Below, piece after piece: positions 1-8,611 of a stretch of DNA of 64,000 nucleotides. The DNA is taken from assembly GCF_947498095.1 (NCBI RefSeq), contig NZ_CANMJE010000001.1, positions 434,001 to 498,000 of the forward strand, written 5' to 3'. The DNA comes from an uncultured Shimia sp. Lineage in GTDB: Bacteria > Pseudomonadota > Alphaproteobacteria > Rhodobacterales > Rhodobacteraceae. A program made the translations under genes and the position numbers. Under the pieces are notes generated by a model that saw nothing but the letters and a program-made list of their open reading frames with translations, did no database searches and was not told the DNA's origin. Numbering within the stretch: the first letter of the stretch is position 1; each line of letters starts with the position of its first letter.

Positions 1-1126
1 TCAAAAACACGTTCACCCCAAGCCTGTCCAATTCATACAGTGGGTCGTCAATCGTCTCTAAATCGAGGCCAAAGGAAAGGTCTGTGTCAGGCCGAAATGT
101 TGCCGGGCGTGTGAGTTCAGTGTTGAGCCGGATGTCCATGCCGCCAGTTTGCGCGCCAATACCGCTGACTTCTCCATCTACGAGAAAGCGCTCACCTCCG
201 CCAAGGAGGTTACGATGTAGCCACGCCGCAGAAACCGTAAGACCGTCACGGGACTCAATCTCAGCGCCAAAGGTGATCCGGCGTGGTTTGTCGTCCTCGA
301 CCTGGATGTCGATATCCAATGTCTGATTAGGCCCGATCTTGTCGGCTTCGGTGATCGAGACTGATCGGAACACACCAGCCCGACGCAAGCGGCGCCCGAT
401 CCTGTCCAATTCGTCCGGGGTAAAGGTTTCTCCGATAGGCAGGGCGATGATTTCGCGCAAACGCTCTTCCGAGATCTTTGTGTTTCCCGAAATGTGCAGC
501 GCCCCAAATCGCAATTTTGGACCCGGCTCGAGACCGATGTCCACGTCCAGCTCAGCGTTTCGATGGTCTGCTGTGATTGACTGATCTGTTACGCTGGCCT
601 TGGCGTGGCCCTGATCGCGCCATCCCGCGACGCCCTGTCGGGCAGCTTGGGAAATAGCGCCGGTTTTTGCGGGTTCTCCGGTTTGAAAGCGCTCCGTGAT
701 TTCAGAGTCTGGCGCCAACGGACCAAGATCTGTTCGACCGAACTTAAACGGCGACCCCGGAGAGATCCGAAGTTCGATGCGTTGTACCGACCGGATGGTT
801 TCGAATGGCGGCAAGGTCGCGGCCTCGCGCCCATCAACCAGAATGCTGATCTCGGGTCCAAAATACCCTTCAGCATACAGAACCGACAAAAGCCGACGAT
901 AGTCGGCCCGAGCGGAAGAAACGATATCGTGTGCTTCTTCAATCTCGTCACGTTGGGCTGTGAAAACCAGCGACGCGTTTTCTAATGGTCTGCGCAGGTC
1001 GTCGGCCTCTTCTGGCAGAATCAGAATTGCTTCGAAAGTACCTGCAACCACAGAAGATGTTGCCAGCATCACCCCAAAAAGGGCGCTGGTTATTGCCACG
1101 CGAGTTCGGGCTGGCAGCCTCCCCAT
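1..1126 (-). CDS. TamA/BamA-family outer-membrane assembly protein (3' end beyond window)
   Basis: An open minus-strand frame starts at the ATG at 1126 and runs off the window edge without a stop, about 375 codons. The N-terminus (MGRLPARTRVAITSALFGVM, then a cleavable VVAG) looks like a Sec signal peptide. It is followed by POTRA-like repeats; one spans roughly residues 195-265, with ELDVDIGLEPGPKLRFG and GVFRSVSI. The first beta-barrel strands follow (FGAEIESRDGLTVSAAW, LLGGGERF). POTRA domains plus a C-terminal barrel define the Omp85 superfamily. The short POTRA set resembles TamA, which works with TamB to insert outer-membrane proteins, more than BamA with its five POTRAs. The barrel and any tamB partner lie outside the window. 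The divergent neighbour is an acyltransferase gene. TamA is preferred over a generic BamA paralogue, but the missing C-terminus limits certainty. Confidence 0.82.
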   Translation of the reverse strand, partial: MGRLPARTRVAITSALFGVMLATSSVVAGTFEAILILPEEADDLRRPLENASLVFTAQRDEIEEAHDIVSSARADYRRLLSVLYAEGYFGPEISILVDGREAATLPPFETIRSVQRIELRISPGSPFKFGRTDLGPLAPDSEITERFQTGEPAKTGAISQAARQGVAGWRDQGHAKASVTDQSITADHRNAELDVDIGLEPGPKLRFGALHISGNTKISEERLREIIALPIGETFTPDELDRIGRRLRRAGVFRSVSITEADKIGPNQTLDIDIQVEDDKPRRITFGAEIESRDGLTVSAAWLHRNLLGGGERFLVDGEVSGIGAQTGGMDIRLNTELTRPATFRPDTDLSFGLDLETIDDPLYELDRLGVNVFL

Positions 1127-1299
1127 GAACACTCCTGACACTGTCGTTGGCCACAACCTAACGCAGCCCTACTGTGTTGAACATAGCTCCATTGTCTGTT
1201 TGGTCGATAATTGCGCATTCATCGCAAAATGCTGCCTTTTATTCCGGCGCAATACCGGGCAACACTCAGAGGTGAAAGCAGGCTTGGCAAGACGGACGT

Positions 1300-2016
1300 A
1301 TGACGGGCACACCACAGGCAACCATATTGGTCAGACTGAGAACGGTTTTGTTTTACCTGTTGTCAGGCGTTTGCGCTGTGCCGTTTCTCTTGCTGCTGCC
1401 CGGGTTGGTGCTCCCGGTCGGCGCGACTTTGGCTGTCACCGGGGGATACCTTAAGCTTCAGTTGTGGCTTTTGCGCGTTGTCTGTGGAATCCGGTACGAG
1501 GTTGTCGGTCTTGAGAATCTGCCTGAGAGCAGCTGCTTGATTGCATCCCAGCACGAGTCTTCCTGGGAGACTCTCTATTTTCAAGTGCTTTTGGGTCAGC
1601 CGGTCATGTTCGCGAAGAAAGAGGTTTTTGGATACCCAATCGTCGGGCTTTTGTCGCGAAAGATCGGGCACATTCCAGTGGATCGGCGAGGGTCAACAGA
1701 TGCTATGCGCGTAGGGTTTCGTGCGGGGCGGGCAGCCGTGCAATCTGGTCGTAAACTGTTGATCTTTCCTACTGGAACCAGACGCCAGAACCGTGAGGAC
1801 AAGGTTGTTTTGCAATCCGGTATAGGGGTTTTGTATCAGATTGTTGGCCGGCCGGTTCTGCCGGTTTTGCTGAACTCAGGTGCGTGCTGGCCTTCGGACA
1901 GTCTTTTGAAGTTTCCTGGAACGATCACGATCAAGTTGTTGCCTAGAATTGATGCCGGACTGGACAGGCGGGCATTTCTCGAGGCGCTGCAGGCCGAGAT
2001 GAACCAATCAATCTGA
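1300..2016 (+). CDS. plsC: 1-acyl-sn-glycerol-3-phosphate acyltransferase (PlsC family)
   Basis: This 238-residue protein has one or two N-terminal hydrophobic segments (about residues 10-50) and the lysophospholipid acyltransferase fold. The catalytic block is HESSWE (an HX4E form of the HX4D motif, also seen in alphaproteobacterial relatives). The substrate-binding block is FPTGTRR, the counterpart of FPEGTR. IPVDRRGSTDAM lies between the two, as in the family. The expected reaction is acylation of lysophosphatidic acid at sn-2 to give phosphatidic acid at the inner membrane. It is divergent from the TamA-like gene with a 173-bp spacer, so both are probably envelope genes. An ornithine-lipid acyltransferase (OlsA type) cannot be excluded. 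Confidence 0.85.
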   Translation: MTGTPQATILVRLRTVLFYLLSGVCAVPFLLLLPGLVLPVGATLAVTGGYLKLQLWLLRVVCGIRYEVVGLENLPESSCLIASQHESSWETLYFQVLLGQPVMFAKKEVFGYPIVGLLSRKIGHIPVDRRGSTDAMRVGFRAGRAAVQSGRKLLIFPTGTRRQNREDKVVLQSGIGVLYQIVGRPVLPVLLNSGACWPSDSLLKFPGTITIKLLPRIDAGLDRRAFLEALQAEMNQSI

Positions 2017-2111
2017 AGGTCTTGCGCCTTCTTAGAAATCAGAACAATTGCAAACATTAAGCCTTGGGCAACATCTGGTTGTTAAGCCTGATGTCGGGTG
2101 AGTAACAGGTG

Positions 2112-2276
2112 GTGAAAACGGGAACGCATAGCAATGCGGCTCCGGTCATCATCAAACGAAAGAAAGTTGTCGCGGGTGATGGGCACCTCGGTGGGGCGTG
2201 GAAAGTGGACATGGCATTTCCTTTGAAATGGAGGGTGCTTTACACCCGGTTGATCGGACTGCCGCGGCAGTCATGA
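2112..2276 (+). pseudogene. Remnant of motB (N-terminus of the flagellar stator protein)
   Basis: A short frame beginning at GTG 2112 encodes about 54 residues. It contains APVIIKRKKVVAGDGHLGGA followed by WKV. The signature IIKR-KK--GDGH-GGAWKV is the cytoplasmic N-terminus of MotB, which is normally followed by A-Y-A-D-F-V-T-A-M-M-A-F-F and the transmembrane helix carrying the proton-binding Asp. Here the frame passes from AWKV straight to DMAFPLKWRVL and stops at 2274-2276. The YADF block and Asp are missing, and no OmpA-like peptidoglycan-binding domain follows before flgN. The location beside flagellar genes supports a decayed motB. Origin from MotB is inferred from the motif; no function is expected. 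Confidence 0.6.
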
Positions 2277-2340
2277 GTGTCTTTCTGACAGGTGCCTCTT
2301 GGGGTGCTCCCCAAGCGGCGCCACCCTTTCGGATGCCCGA

Positions 2341-2775
2341 TCACCATGTCCCTTCAAGTGCTAATGGAGTGCTAAACACGCAAAGTTTAATCATTGCGAA
2401 TTTATTCAAATCGCTCTCAGGCACGCCTTTCGATCTGGCGGCCCCCAGGATTTGAACAACAGCTCGGCGGCCAAGACTGTCATAGGTTTCCAACGACCTC
2501 TGGACATGGCGCAAGACTTGCAATCTGTTTGCGACACTGTGCACCCCCTCAAGTGTACTGGCCAGCAGGGTTTGATTGCTTTCAACTTGCGCACGTAAGG
2601 CGCTGAGATCATTTTTTTGATCCGGTTGATACGTTTCCAATTGTTCCAACAAGCGTTCCTTGTCGGCAATCAATCGGGTCAGCATGTCGAGATCGCCCTT
2701 GAGCATTGCTTGCCGTTCTTTGTCTAGCAAATCGACCATCTGGCTCAATGTTTCTGAGGGTGAGTGGTTAACCAT
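2341..2775 (-). CDS. flgN: FlgN-like flagellar export chaperone, tail probably frameshifted
   Basis: The start is ATG 2775, which overlaps the stop of the upstream flgJ-like gene by 8 bp. The 144-residue product is almost entirely helical and coiled-coil (MVDLLDKERQAMLKGDLDML, KERLLEQLETYQ, LRAQVESNQTLLASTLEGV), as in FlgN, the cytoplasmic chaperone for hook-filament junction proteins FlgK and FlgL. The last ~35 residues (QILGAARSKGVPESDLNKFA onward, ending LEGTW) do not resemble a chaperone tail. A different frame over 2424-2454 reads NPGGRQIERRA followed at once by a stop, a plausible natural C-terminus. An indel near the GGGGG run at 2440-2452 may therefore have read the gene past its original stop. 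The chaperone core appears intact. Confidence 0.68.
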   Translation of the reverse strand: MVNHSPSETLSQMVDLLDKERQAMLKGDLDMLTRLIADKERLLEQLETYQPDQKNDLSALRAQVESNQTLLASTLEGVHSVANRLQVLRHVQRSLETYDSLGRRAVVQILGAARSKGVPESDLNKFAMIKLCVFSTPLALEGTW

Positions 2776-3049
2776 CGGTACTCTCCTTAAGTGCCATGAA
2801 CAGGGTTTCAGCCAGGCCAATTCCACCTGAGCGGGCCATTTCCCGTGCCTGCTCGAGCCGCAAGAAAGATGCAAATTGATCTTCGCCCGCGCCGCCGCCA
2901 AACCCATCCGACGATTCTCCAAGCCCCGCGTATTTGAGCATTTCGGCCAAAAAGGTGGCCTCTAACTCAATCGCGGCCTCACGCAGGCGCGCATCAGGTG
3001 GTGTGGGTTGCGATATGGTCGAAGGCGCAGAGGTGAGGGGCGGTATCAC
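2768..3049 (-). CDS. flgJ: Rod-binding protein (FlgJ N-terminal domain type)
   Basis: The 93-residue protein contains LREAAIELEATFLAEMLKYA, then GEDQFASFLRLEQAREMARS and GGIGLAETLF. This is the short FlgJ rod-binding domain, which caps or scaffolds flagellar rod assembly in the periplasm. The muramidase domain found in enterobacterial FlgJ is absent, as is usual in alphaproteobacteria. The GTG at 3049 is chosen as start because a GGAGAG ribosome site lies just upstream and the product then begins VIPPLTSAPS. A TTG at 3139 would add an unconvincing N-terminal extension. The gene overlaps flgN by 8 bp, so the two are probably co-translated. Confidence 0.75.
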   Translation of the reverse strand: MIPPLTSAPSTISQPTPPDARLREAAIELEATFLAEMLKYAGLGESSDGFGGGAGEDQFASFLRLEQAREMARSGGIGLAETLFMALKESTDG

Positions 3050-3163
3050 AAAGCTCTCTCCAAATTGAACGACTTTCTGCCAATCTGCGGGACGAGCCGT
3101 AAAGAAGTGGTAACCAGATTGAGAAAGACTGTCGGCCAAGAAGAAGAATTCTTCGGAGACATT

Positions 3164-4882
3164 ATGATTCTGGTGCCACAGACACTAACGCAAACCCTGT
3201 ATGGCGAATCGGGCCTACCCGTTCCTCAGAAAGAGCAGGCCGATTGGACCGCCTTTGCCTTAGTTCTGTTGGCGAACGAAGACTTACCACCAGAGGCGGG
3301 TGAAGTGATCGCTTTTGAAATGCCGGCGAAGGGTGAGCCGGACGCCGATTCAGAAAGTGGGCTTACTGCCGATGCGGATAATCCCGTCCCGGCCAACGAC
3401 CGAGCGCACCCAGAGAATGATGGGCCGAATGACGCGTCATCCGATGCCATAAGGTCGCCGGAAACTTTCGATTTAGCGTCTGGCGTTCGTGATATCTCAA
3501 ACGGCTCGGTGCAGATTCTCGTTGAAACGGAACAAGCCAGCCGGCAGCAGACACAAACCGCGCAGGAAGGTTCGCAAAGACCTATCAGAGCGCAGTCTGA
3601 ACCTGTTCTTAGTCAAGACCGCGATGGGCTGACACCTTCGGCTCATCAATCGATGTTGGCGACGATTGCTCAAAAACCTGGGCCTGTTGGATCACCGCTT
3701 TTTACGACCTCAAAAGCCAGCTTACAAAAAGCTCAAACTGCAGATCCAGCCAGCGATTTGGCCAAACCGAGCGCTGATGCACAAAAGCTTCTACAGAAAC
3801 CATTAGATCGAAACGCAGATCCTCACTCACAGGTAGTGGCGCAGCCTGCACAGCGCCCGTCACAACAAGCTGACCAGGTGGGTTTTCGATTGGCGCACCA
3901 TTCACCTGAGGAGAAATCAGCAGAAGCAGTTGTCGGTCCGCGTATCAAGCAGCCCTTGCACCAAACGCCGTTTTCAGGGGCAACTCAAAACGGCTTACTT
4001 TCTGCAATTGAAATGCAGCGCGAACCCGGACCAGTTCAAAAACCCGGAAATCCATCCAACGGCATTCTTCCTGAAGGGAATACTCTTCCCAATGGCACAT
4101 CTCCGGCGACAGAATCCACGAAGCATTCCACCGCCGACAAAATGGAATACCAGCTTTTGGCTCCGCGCAAGACCAACTTAATGTTTGCGCAAAGTGATCC
4201 TAGAAACCCTTTGGAGAGTCACGTCGAAACAGAAAGAGCCGTACCTGACTCAGGAAGGCCAAGTCCTTCGCCTCTCTCGGCACCAACAGCCTTGGCTCAT
4301 GTTGCACTGCAACACTCTAACAAAGGCACGACACCTGCGCGGGATGCAACATCGCCAACAATTTCGCCTGAGTTCGTGCAGATCAACGCGTTGGGCAAGG
4401 ACGAGAACCTGCGTCAAATTGATCTGGTTTCTGCCGAAGGATTTTCGACGACAGCACCTCGAATGACAGAAGGTGTCATAGGATCAAACAGACCCCCGGA
4501 ACTGCCAGCGCAAGTCCTTCGGCAATTGGTTGATGTTGTGTCGCGGCATCCTGACAAGCCGGTTGAGATTCTCTTGAACCCGGAAGAACTCGGTCGAGTC
4601 AGATTGGTGTTGTCTGGTACAGAGTCTCAGGTGTCACTTCACATTCACTCCGAACGGCCTGAGACAGCCGATTTCATACGACGGCACCTTGACCAACTTG
4701 CAGAAGACTTTCGTGCGCTTGGGTATGACAATCTGTCTTTTGCCTTTGGTCAGGATCACGAAGGTCAACGTCATCAGGAAGACACCCAAACATCTCAACA
4801 CAGCATGGCCTTGAGAGACGAAGCGGCTTTGACACAGGTCGTTCAGTTCGTCGCGCCTCAGGGGCTGGACATACGAATTTAG
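3164..4882 (+). CDS. fliK: Flagellar hook-length control protein FliK
   Basis: The 572-residue product has a long, low-complexity, Gln/Ser/Pro-rich N-terminal two thirds and a compact C-terminal Flg_hook domain (about residues 445-545). That domain carries PVEILLNPEELGRVRLVLSG, then HIHSERPETADFIRRHLDQL and LGYDNLSFAFG. FliK acts as the ruler/substrate-specificity switch that stops hook export and permits filament export. The ATG at 3164 (MILVPQTLTQTLYG) is chosen; an upstream in-frame start would overlap the divergent flgJ leader. flgD follows after 8 bp, so the two share an operon. The disordered middle is normal for the family. Confidence 0.88.
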   Translation: MILVPQTLTQTLYGESGLPVPQKEQADWTAFALVLLANEDLPPEAGEVIAFEMPAKGEPDADSESGLTADADNPVPANDRAHPENDGPNDASSDAIRSPETFDLASGVRDISNGSVQILVETEQASRQQTQTAQEGSQRPIRAQSEPVLSQDRDGLTPSAHQSMLATIAQKPGPVGSPLFTTSKASLQKAQTADPASDLAKPSADAQKLLQKPLDRNADPHSQVVAQPAQRPSQQADQVGFRLAHHSPEEKSAEAVVGPRIKQPLHQTPFSGATQNGLLSAIEMQREPGPVQKPGNPSNGILPEGNTLPNGTSPATESTKHSTADKMEYQLLAPRKTNLMFAQSDPRNPLESHVETERAVPDSGRPSPSPLSAPTALAHVALQHSNKGTTPARDATSPTISPEFVQINALGKDENLRQIDLVSAEGFSTTAPRMTEGVIGSNRPPELPAQVLRQLVDVVSRHPDKPVEILLNPEELGRVRLVLSGTESQVSLHIHSERPETADFIRRHLDQLAEDFRALGYDNLSFAFGQDHEGQRHQEDTQTSQHSMALRDEAALTQVVQFVAPQGLDIRI

Positions 4883-4890
4883 GAAACCTC

Positions 4891-5547
4891 ATGCAGATTA
4901 CACCCACACAGCCGACCTCGCCCGCCGCCGCCACTTCCGCGGAGCAAACGTCTAGCTTGAACTCAGATTATGAGACGTTCTTGAAAATGCTCACCGTTCA
5001 GATGAACAACCAAGATCCGCTAAATCCCGTGGATTCGTCTGACTATGCGGTGCAACTCGCGACATTTTCCTCTGTTGAGCAACAGGTTATGACAAATGAT
5101 CTGCTCGCAGCCGTGCAAACCCAACTGAGTACAATGAACATCTCTCAGATGGCGTCTTGGGTTGGTATGGACGCACAGGCCTTGGCGCCGGGATACTTTG
5201 ACGGAGAGCCAATAGAAGTGGCCACCTATCCAAATACGCTCGCTGATGCGGTAGATCTTGTTGTTCTTAACGAAGACGGACAAGAGGTCTACCGCGCGGC
5301 AATAGAGCCCGGACAGCAGCAGATTTCATGGGACGGAACGGATACTGCAGGTAACACTTTGGTCCACGGCCTGTATTCCTTCAAAACCCAAAGCTACGCA
5401 GAGGGAGAATCGCTTGGCGACCAAGACGCAGATGTCTATTCGCGTATCGTTGAGGCTCGCGCCTCGGAAGGTGGGATTGTGCTTGTGCTGGAAGGCGGTG
5501 CCATCGTCGACTCAAGTGCGATCGCCGCATTGCGCCAGCCGAGCTAG
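4891..5547 (+). CDS. flgD: Flagellar hook assembly/capping protein FlgD
   Basis: This 218-residue protein begins with a disordered Ala/Thr-rich stretch. The conserved FlgD N-terminal block follows: YETFLKMLTVQMNNQDPLNP, then DYAVQLATFSSVEQQV (residues ~27-65). A C-terminal Ig-like/FLG domain includes DGTDTAGNTLVHGLYSF. FlgD forms the cap under which FlgE hook subunits polymerise and is shed when the hook is complete. It lies 8 bp after fliK. A standard-looking gene with no sign of decay, unlike the motB remnant nearby. Confidence 0.92.
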   Translation: MQITPTQPTSPAAATSAEQTSSLNSDYETFLKMLTVQMNNQDPLNPVDSSDYAVQLATFSSVEQQVMTNDLLAAVQTQLSTMNISQMASWVGMDAQALAPGYFDGEPIEVATYPNTLADAVDLVVLNEDGQEVYRAAIEPGQQQISWDGTDTAGNTLVHGLYSFKTQSYAEGESLGDQDADVYSRIVEARASEGGIVLVLEGGAIVDSSAIAALRQPS

Positions 5548-5691
5548 GGCTTGTGGCAAGCGGGGAACTGGACTAGCGTCGCGCCGGTTTGAAAACGAGG
5601 CAATCCGCTGGCGCATACCCCCGAAAACCCCCCTCAGGCCCTGATTGAACAGGTTGGTCTGAACCTGCCCTGGCTGGCGGGTGGCTCTTGG

Positions 5692-6486
5692 ATGCCTCTT
5701 TCGGGAGGGCGGTCAAACAGGGCATGGAAAGTGCAACCTGCGGATGCTCAAAATGCCGTTGTCGTCAAACTCTATATGGGTCCCGCCCGCAACCCGCTCT
5801 TCCCAAATGATCCATCTGCCGAGGCGCAAATCTTGCTTCAATTTGAGAATTCCCGGATCTCACCCGATTTTGTGGCGGCGTTTTCGACCTCGCTCGGAGA
5901 GTGCAATGTCTATTCACATATTCCGGGTAAAACATGGGCATATGACGCATCCTCTGTTGGCAAATCCGTTGCGGTATTGCACAGCGCCGCGCCGCCAAAG
6001 GGGCTACGAATTGTTCCCAATGGCAGTGAAGAGTTGACCAAGCAAACAGTCTCTATTCTGGCCAAATGCACCGACTCTGACTCCATTTCTAACCTCGTGC
6101 CGCAGGGGAGTGTCGCAAAGTCGAGCACCACCTGCCTGTTGCATGGCGATATCGTCCCTGGGAACATCATCTCAAATTCCGAAGGTTTGCATTTCATTGA
6201 CTGGCAATGCCCGGCCATTGGTGATCCGTGCGAAGATATTGCGATCTTCCTATCGCCGGCCATGCAGTGCCTCTATCGCGGATCAGCTCTCAACGACGAC
6301 GAGATTCAGAGCTTTGCCATCGGGTACAACGCACCGGATGTCATGACGCGCTATGCCGAATTGGCGCCATGGTATCACTGGCGAATGGCGGCCTATTGCC
6401 AGTGGCAGGTCGAAAATGGGCAGTTGGATTATGAGATTGCTAGAGACCTAGAGGTCGCGGCGCTTCAGAGATCTTTGAGCGCGTAG
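5692..6486 (+). CDS. Aminoglycoside phosphotransferase/choline-kinase-like protein
   Basis: The kinase core shows HGDIVPGN (catalytic Asp and Mg-binding Asn of the Brenner motif) and FIDWQCPAIGDPCEDIA (the second metal-binding Asp), typical of the APH/ChoK small-molecule kinase superfamily. With the ATG at 5692 the glycine-rich loop (PLSGGRSNRAWKV) starts almost at residue 2. The same frame stays open upstream to a stop at 5590, encoding ALIEQVGLNLPWLAGGSW, which looks like the real N-terminus. That extension has no ATG, GTG or TTG, only CTG (5641) and ATT (5644), so the true start is unclear or the start codon has been lost. Substrate unknown (choline, ethanolamine or an amino sugar are options). 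The 3' end overlaps the convergent amine oxidase gene by 22 bp. Confidence 0.75.
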   Translation: MPLSGGRSNRAWKVQPADAQNAVVVKLYMGPARNPLFPNDPSAEAQILLQFENSRISPDFVAAFSTSLGECNVYSHIPGKTWAYDASSVGKSVAVLHSAAPPKGLRIVPNGSEELTKQTVSILAKCTDSDSISNLVPQGSVAKSSTTCLLHGDIVPGNIISNSEGLHFIDWQCPAIGDPCEDIAIFLSPAMQCLYRGSALNDDEIQSFAIGYNAPDVMTRYAELAPWYHWRMAAYCQWQVENGQLDYEIARDLEVAALQRSLSA

Positions 6487-7790
6487 GACAAATAAGCGGG
6501 CCAAAGGGCGAGTCGTCTCAGTTTTCCACCAGGAAACCGTCCAGGTGCCTGGCGGGCGATCTCGGGGTGGCGCAGGTCACCATGGCCGGTGATCTGCTGA
6601 GCCAGAAGTGCGCCGCAATAGCTGCCCATGGCCACACCGTTTCCGTGATAGGCGAAAGCTGCGTGTACACCGGGATTTCCCGGAACCTCGCCAGCGAACG
6701 GAGTCATATCGGCCGAATAACAAACGAAGCCAGACCAATACCAAGGCGTTTCAACCTTGGCCCAACTGGGAAACATGGTTTCAAAATCCTTTCGGATATT
6801 TGAGCGGATCGCGTAATGAACACGCGGGTTGGTGGCCAGTCCGCCTCGCATACCGAACAAGAACTGTTTGTTCGGCATCAGCCTGAAATAATGTAAGATA
6901 TTGCGCGAGTCATAAGACATTTGAAGGCTGTTCCAGCCTTGGGCATCCAATTCTTCGTCACTAAGAGGACGGGTCACGATAATACTGGACTGGGCGGGAA
7001 AATACCGACCCCGCATCCAATTCGGGACCGTTTCACGGGAATACCCATTTGTCGCGACGATAACCTTTTTGGCATGAACACTGCCTTGAGCCGTCGTGAC
7101 CCGAAAATCCCCGTCTTGCCCTTCAAGCGAGGTGACCAACGTGTCGCCAAATACCTTAGCGCCGGCACGTTCTGCCGCATCAGCAAGGCCCAAGGCATAT
7201 TTTTTGGGATTCAATGCAAACCCAATCGGCGAAGTCATGCCACCATGAAACGGGCCATTCATACCGCGGTTTCGTAACTCGGTTTCATCGAAGATGTCGG
7301 AGTCATGGCCGTAAAGGTCACGAAGCTCCTTGGCATATCCTTCGAAGCCTTCAAAATCCTTGCGGCGATGGGCCAATTGCGTTTCACCCTTGGAATGCGT
7401 GTCCGCCTGAATACCGTGTCGGTTCAGGACGTCCGCAACCACATCAACCGCATCACGTTCCGACAGTTTGTAGTCACGATACGCCGCATCCCCAAACCTC
7501 CGCTTCATGGTGGCGTCGCTCATTTTGGCGCCGCCAACACAGCAAAAACCGCCATTGCGACCAGACGCGCCCCAACCGGGTTGGTTTTCTTCCAAAAGCG
7601 CAACAGAGCGCCCTGCTTCGGCCAAGTGCAGAGCCGCCGACAGCCCGGTGAACCCGCCACCGATGACAGCGACATCGACACTGACATCGCCGGTTAGGGC
7701 TGGGCGCGGTGCAGCAGTGGCCGTTTCATTCCAGTAGCAGGCCTCAACGGGCCCATCGGAATAGGAAAACGGATGGCAGATGCGACTCAT
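6465..7790 (-). CDS. FAD-dependent amine oxidoreductase (gamma-glutamylputrescine oxidase-like)
   Basis: The 441-residue protein carries a dinucleotide-binding VIGGGFTGLSAALHLAEAG near residue 40 and the DAO-family block GWGASGRNGGFC. A C-terminal YHGNGVAMGSYCGALLA region contributes to FAD binding. It belongs to the D-amino-acid-oxidase-like family that includes PuuB, which oxidises gamma-glutamylputrescine, and related polyamine/sarcosine oxidases. It is the last gene of the polyamine importer operon and overlaps the permease by an ATGA (7787-7790), so a role in oxidising an imported polyamine or its conjugate is likely. No PuuA-type ligase is present in the window, so the exact substrate is uncertain. 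Confidence 0.85.
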   Translation of the reverse strand: MSRICHPFSYSDGPVEACYWNETATAAPRPALTGDVSVDVAVIGGGFTGLSAALHLAEAGRSVALLEENQPGWGASGRNGGFCCVGGAKMSDATMKRRFGDAAYRDYKLSERDAVDVVADVLNRHGIQADTHSKGETQLAHRRKDFEGFEGYAKELRDLYGHDSDIFDETELRNRGMNGPFHGGMTSPIGFALNPKKYALGLADAAERAGAKVFGDTLVTSLEGQDGDFRVTTAQGSVHAKKVIVATNGYSRETVPNWMRGRYFPAQSSIIVTRPLSDEELDAQGWNSLQMSYDSRNILHYFRLMPNKQFLFGMRGGLATNPRVHYAIRSNIRKDFETMFPSWAKVETPWYWSGFVCYSADMTPFAGEVPGNPGVHAAFAYHGNGVAMGSYCGALLAQQITGHGDLRHPEIARQAPGRFPGGKLRRLALWPAYLSYALKDL

Positions 7791-8611
7791 GCAGCTTCGG
7801 TCCGTTCCGCAGCACGTTCTTCTCTTTGCTGACGAACGGCGGTGCGTTTCGAAATCAGCGAAGCGGTTATCACGCCCGCAGCGACCACACCAATCATCAG
7901 TGTCGAAAGCGCATTAATCTCTGGGCTGACGCCCAACCTGACCGAACTCCAAATCTTCATTGGAAGGGTCGTGGCAGATGGGCCTGAAGTAAAGGATGCA
8001 ATCACAAGATCGTCGAGTGACAGTGTAAACGCCAGCAGCCACCCAGAGATCACCGCGGGGGCGATGATGGGCAACGTGACCAGACGAAAGGCCTGAAATG
8101 GCGAGCATCCAAGGTCCAGAGCAGCCTCTTCCAGAGACTGGTCAAAGCTGACGAGCCGCGAACTGACGACAACCGACACGTAACACATGGAAAAGGTCGT
8201 ATGGGCCAGAACGATGGTCAGAACACCCCGATCCATCCCGATGCCGATAAACAACAAAAGCAAGGACAGACCCGTGATGACTTCGGGCATCACGAGTGGT
8301 GCGTAGATCATGCCAGAGAACAGCGTGCGCCCGTGGAACCGGCCAGCACGCACCAGAACAATCGCGGCCATGGTGCCGAGAACAGTTGCGAGCGTCGAAC
8401 TCATAACTGCGACCTTGAAGGTCACCCAAGCGGCATCCAAAAAGATGTCGTTGCGTATCAACTCACCATACCACTTGGTGGAAAAGCCCGCCCAAACGGT
8501 CACCAGTTTTGATTTGTTGAAACTGTAGACCACAAGAATGATCATCGGGATGTAAAGGAATGCGAAACCCAGCGTCAGAGAGGTCGCATTGAACAAGCTG
8601 AAACGTCTCAT
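7787..8611 (-). CDS. potI: Polyamine ABC transporter permease (PotI/PotC-like)
   Basis: The 274-residue inner-membrane protein has about six predicted helices (for example TSLTLGFAFLYIPMIILVVY and MIGVVAAGVITASLI). The ABC-permease EAA loop reads EEAALDLGCSPFQAFRLVTL followed by P. The ATG at 8611 is used because it overlaps the preceding permease stop as ATGA and starts with MRRFSLFN. The EAA loop docks on the cytoplasmic ATPase. As the second permease of the operon it corresponds to PotI or PotC, assembling with the PotH-like subunit to move putrescine or spermidine. Confidence 0.9.
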   Translation of the reverse strand: MRRFSLFNATSLTLGFAFLYIPMIILVVYSFNKSKLVTVWAGFSTKWYGELIRNDIFLDAAWVTFKVAVMSSTLATVLGTMAAIVLVRAGRFHGRTLFSGMIYAPLVMPEVITGLSLLLLFIGIGMDRGVLTIVLAHTTFSMCYVSVVVSSRLVSFDQSLEEAALDLGCSPFQAFRLVTLPIIAPAVISGWLLAFTLSLDDLVIASFTSGPSATTLPMKIWSSVRLGVSPEINALSTLMIGVVAAGVITASLISKRTAVRQQREERAAERTEAA

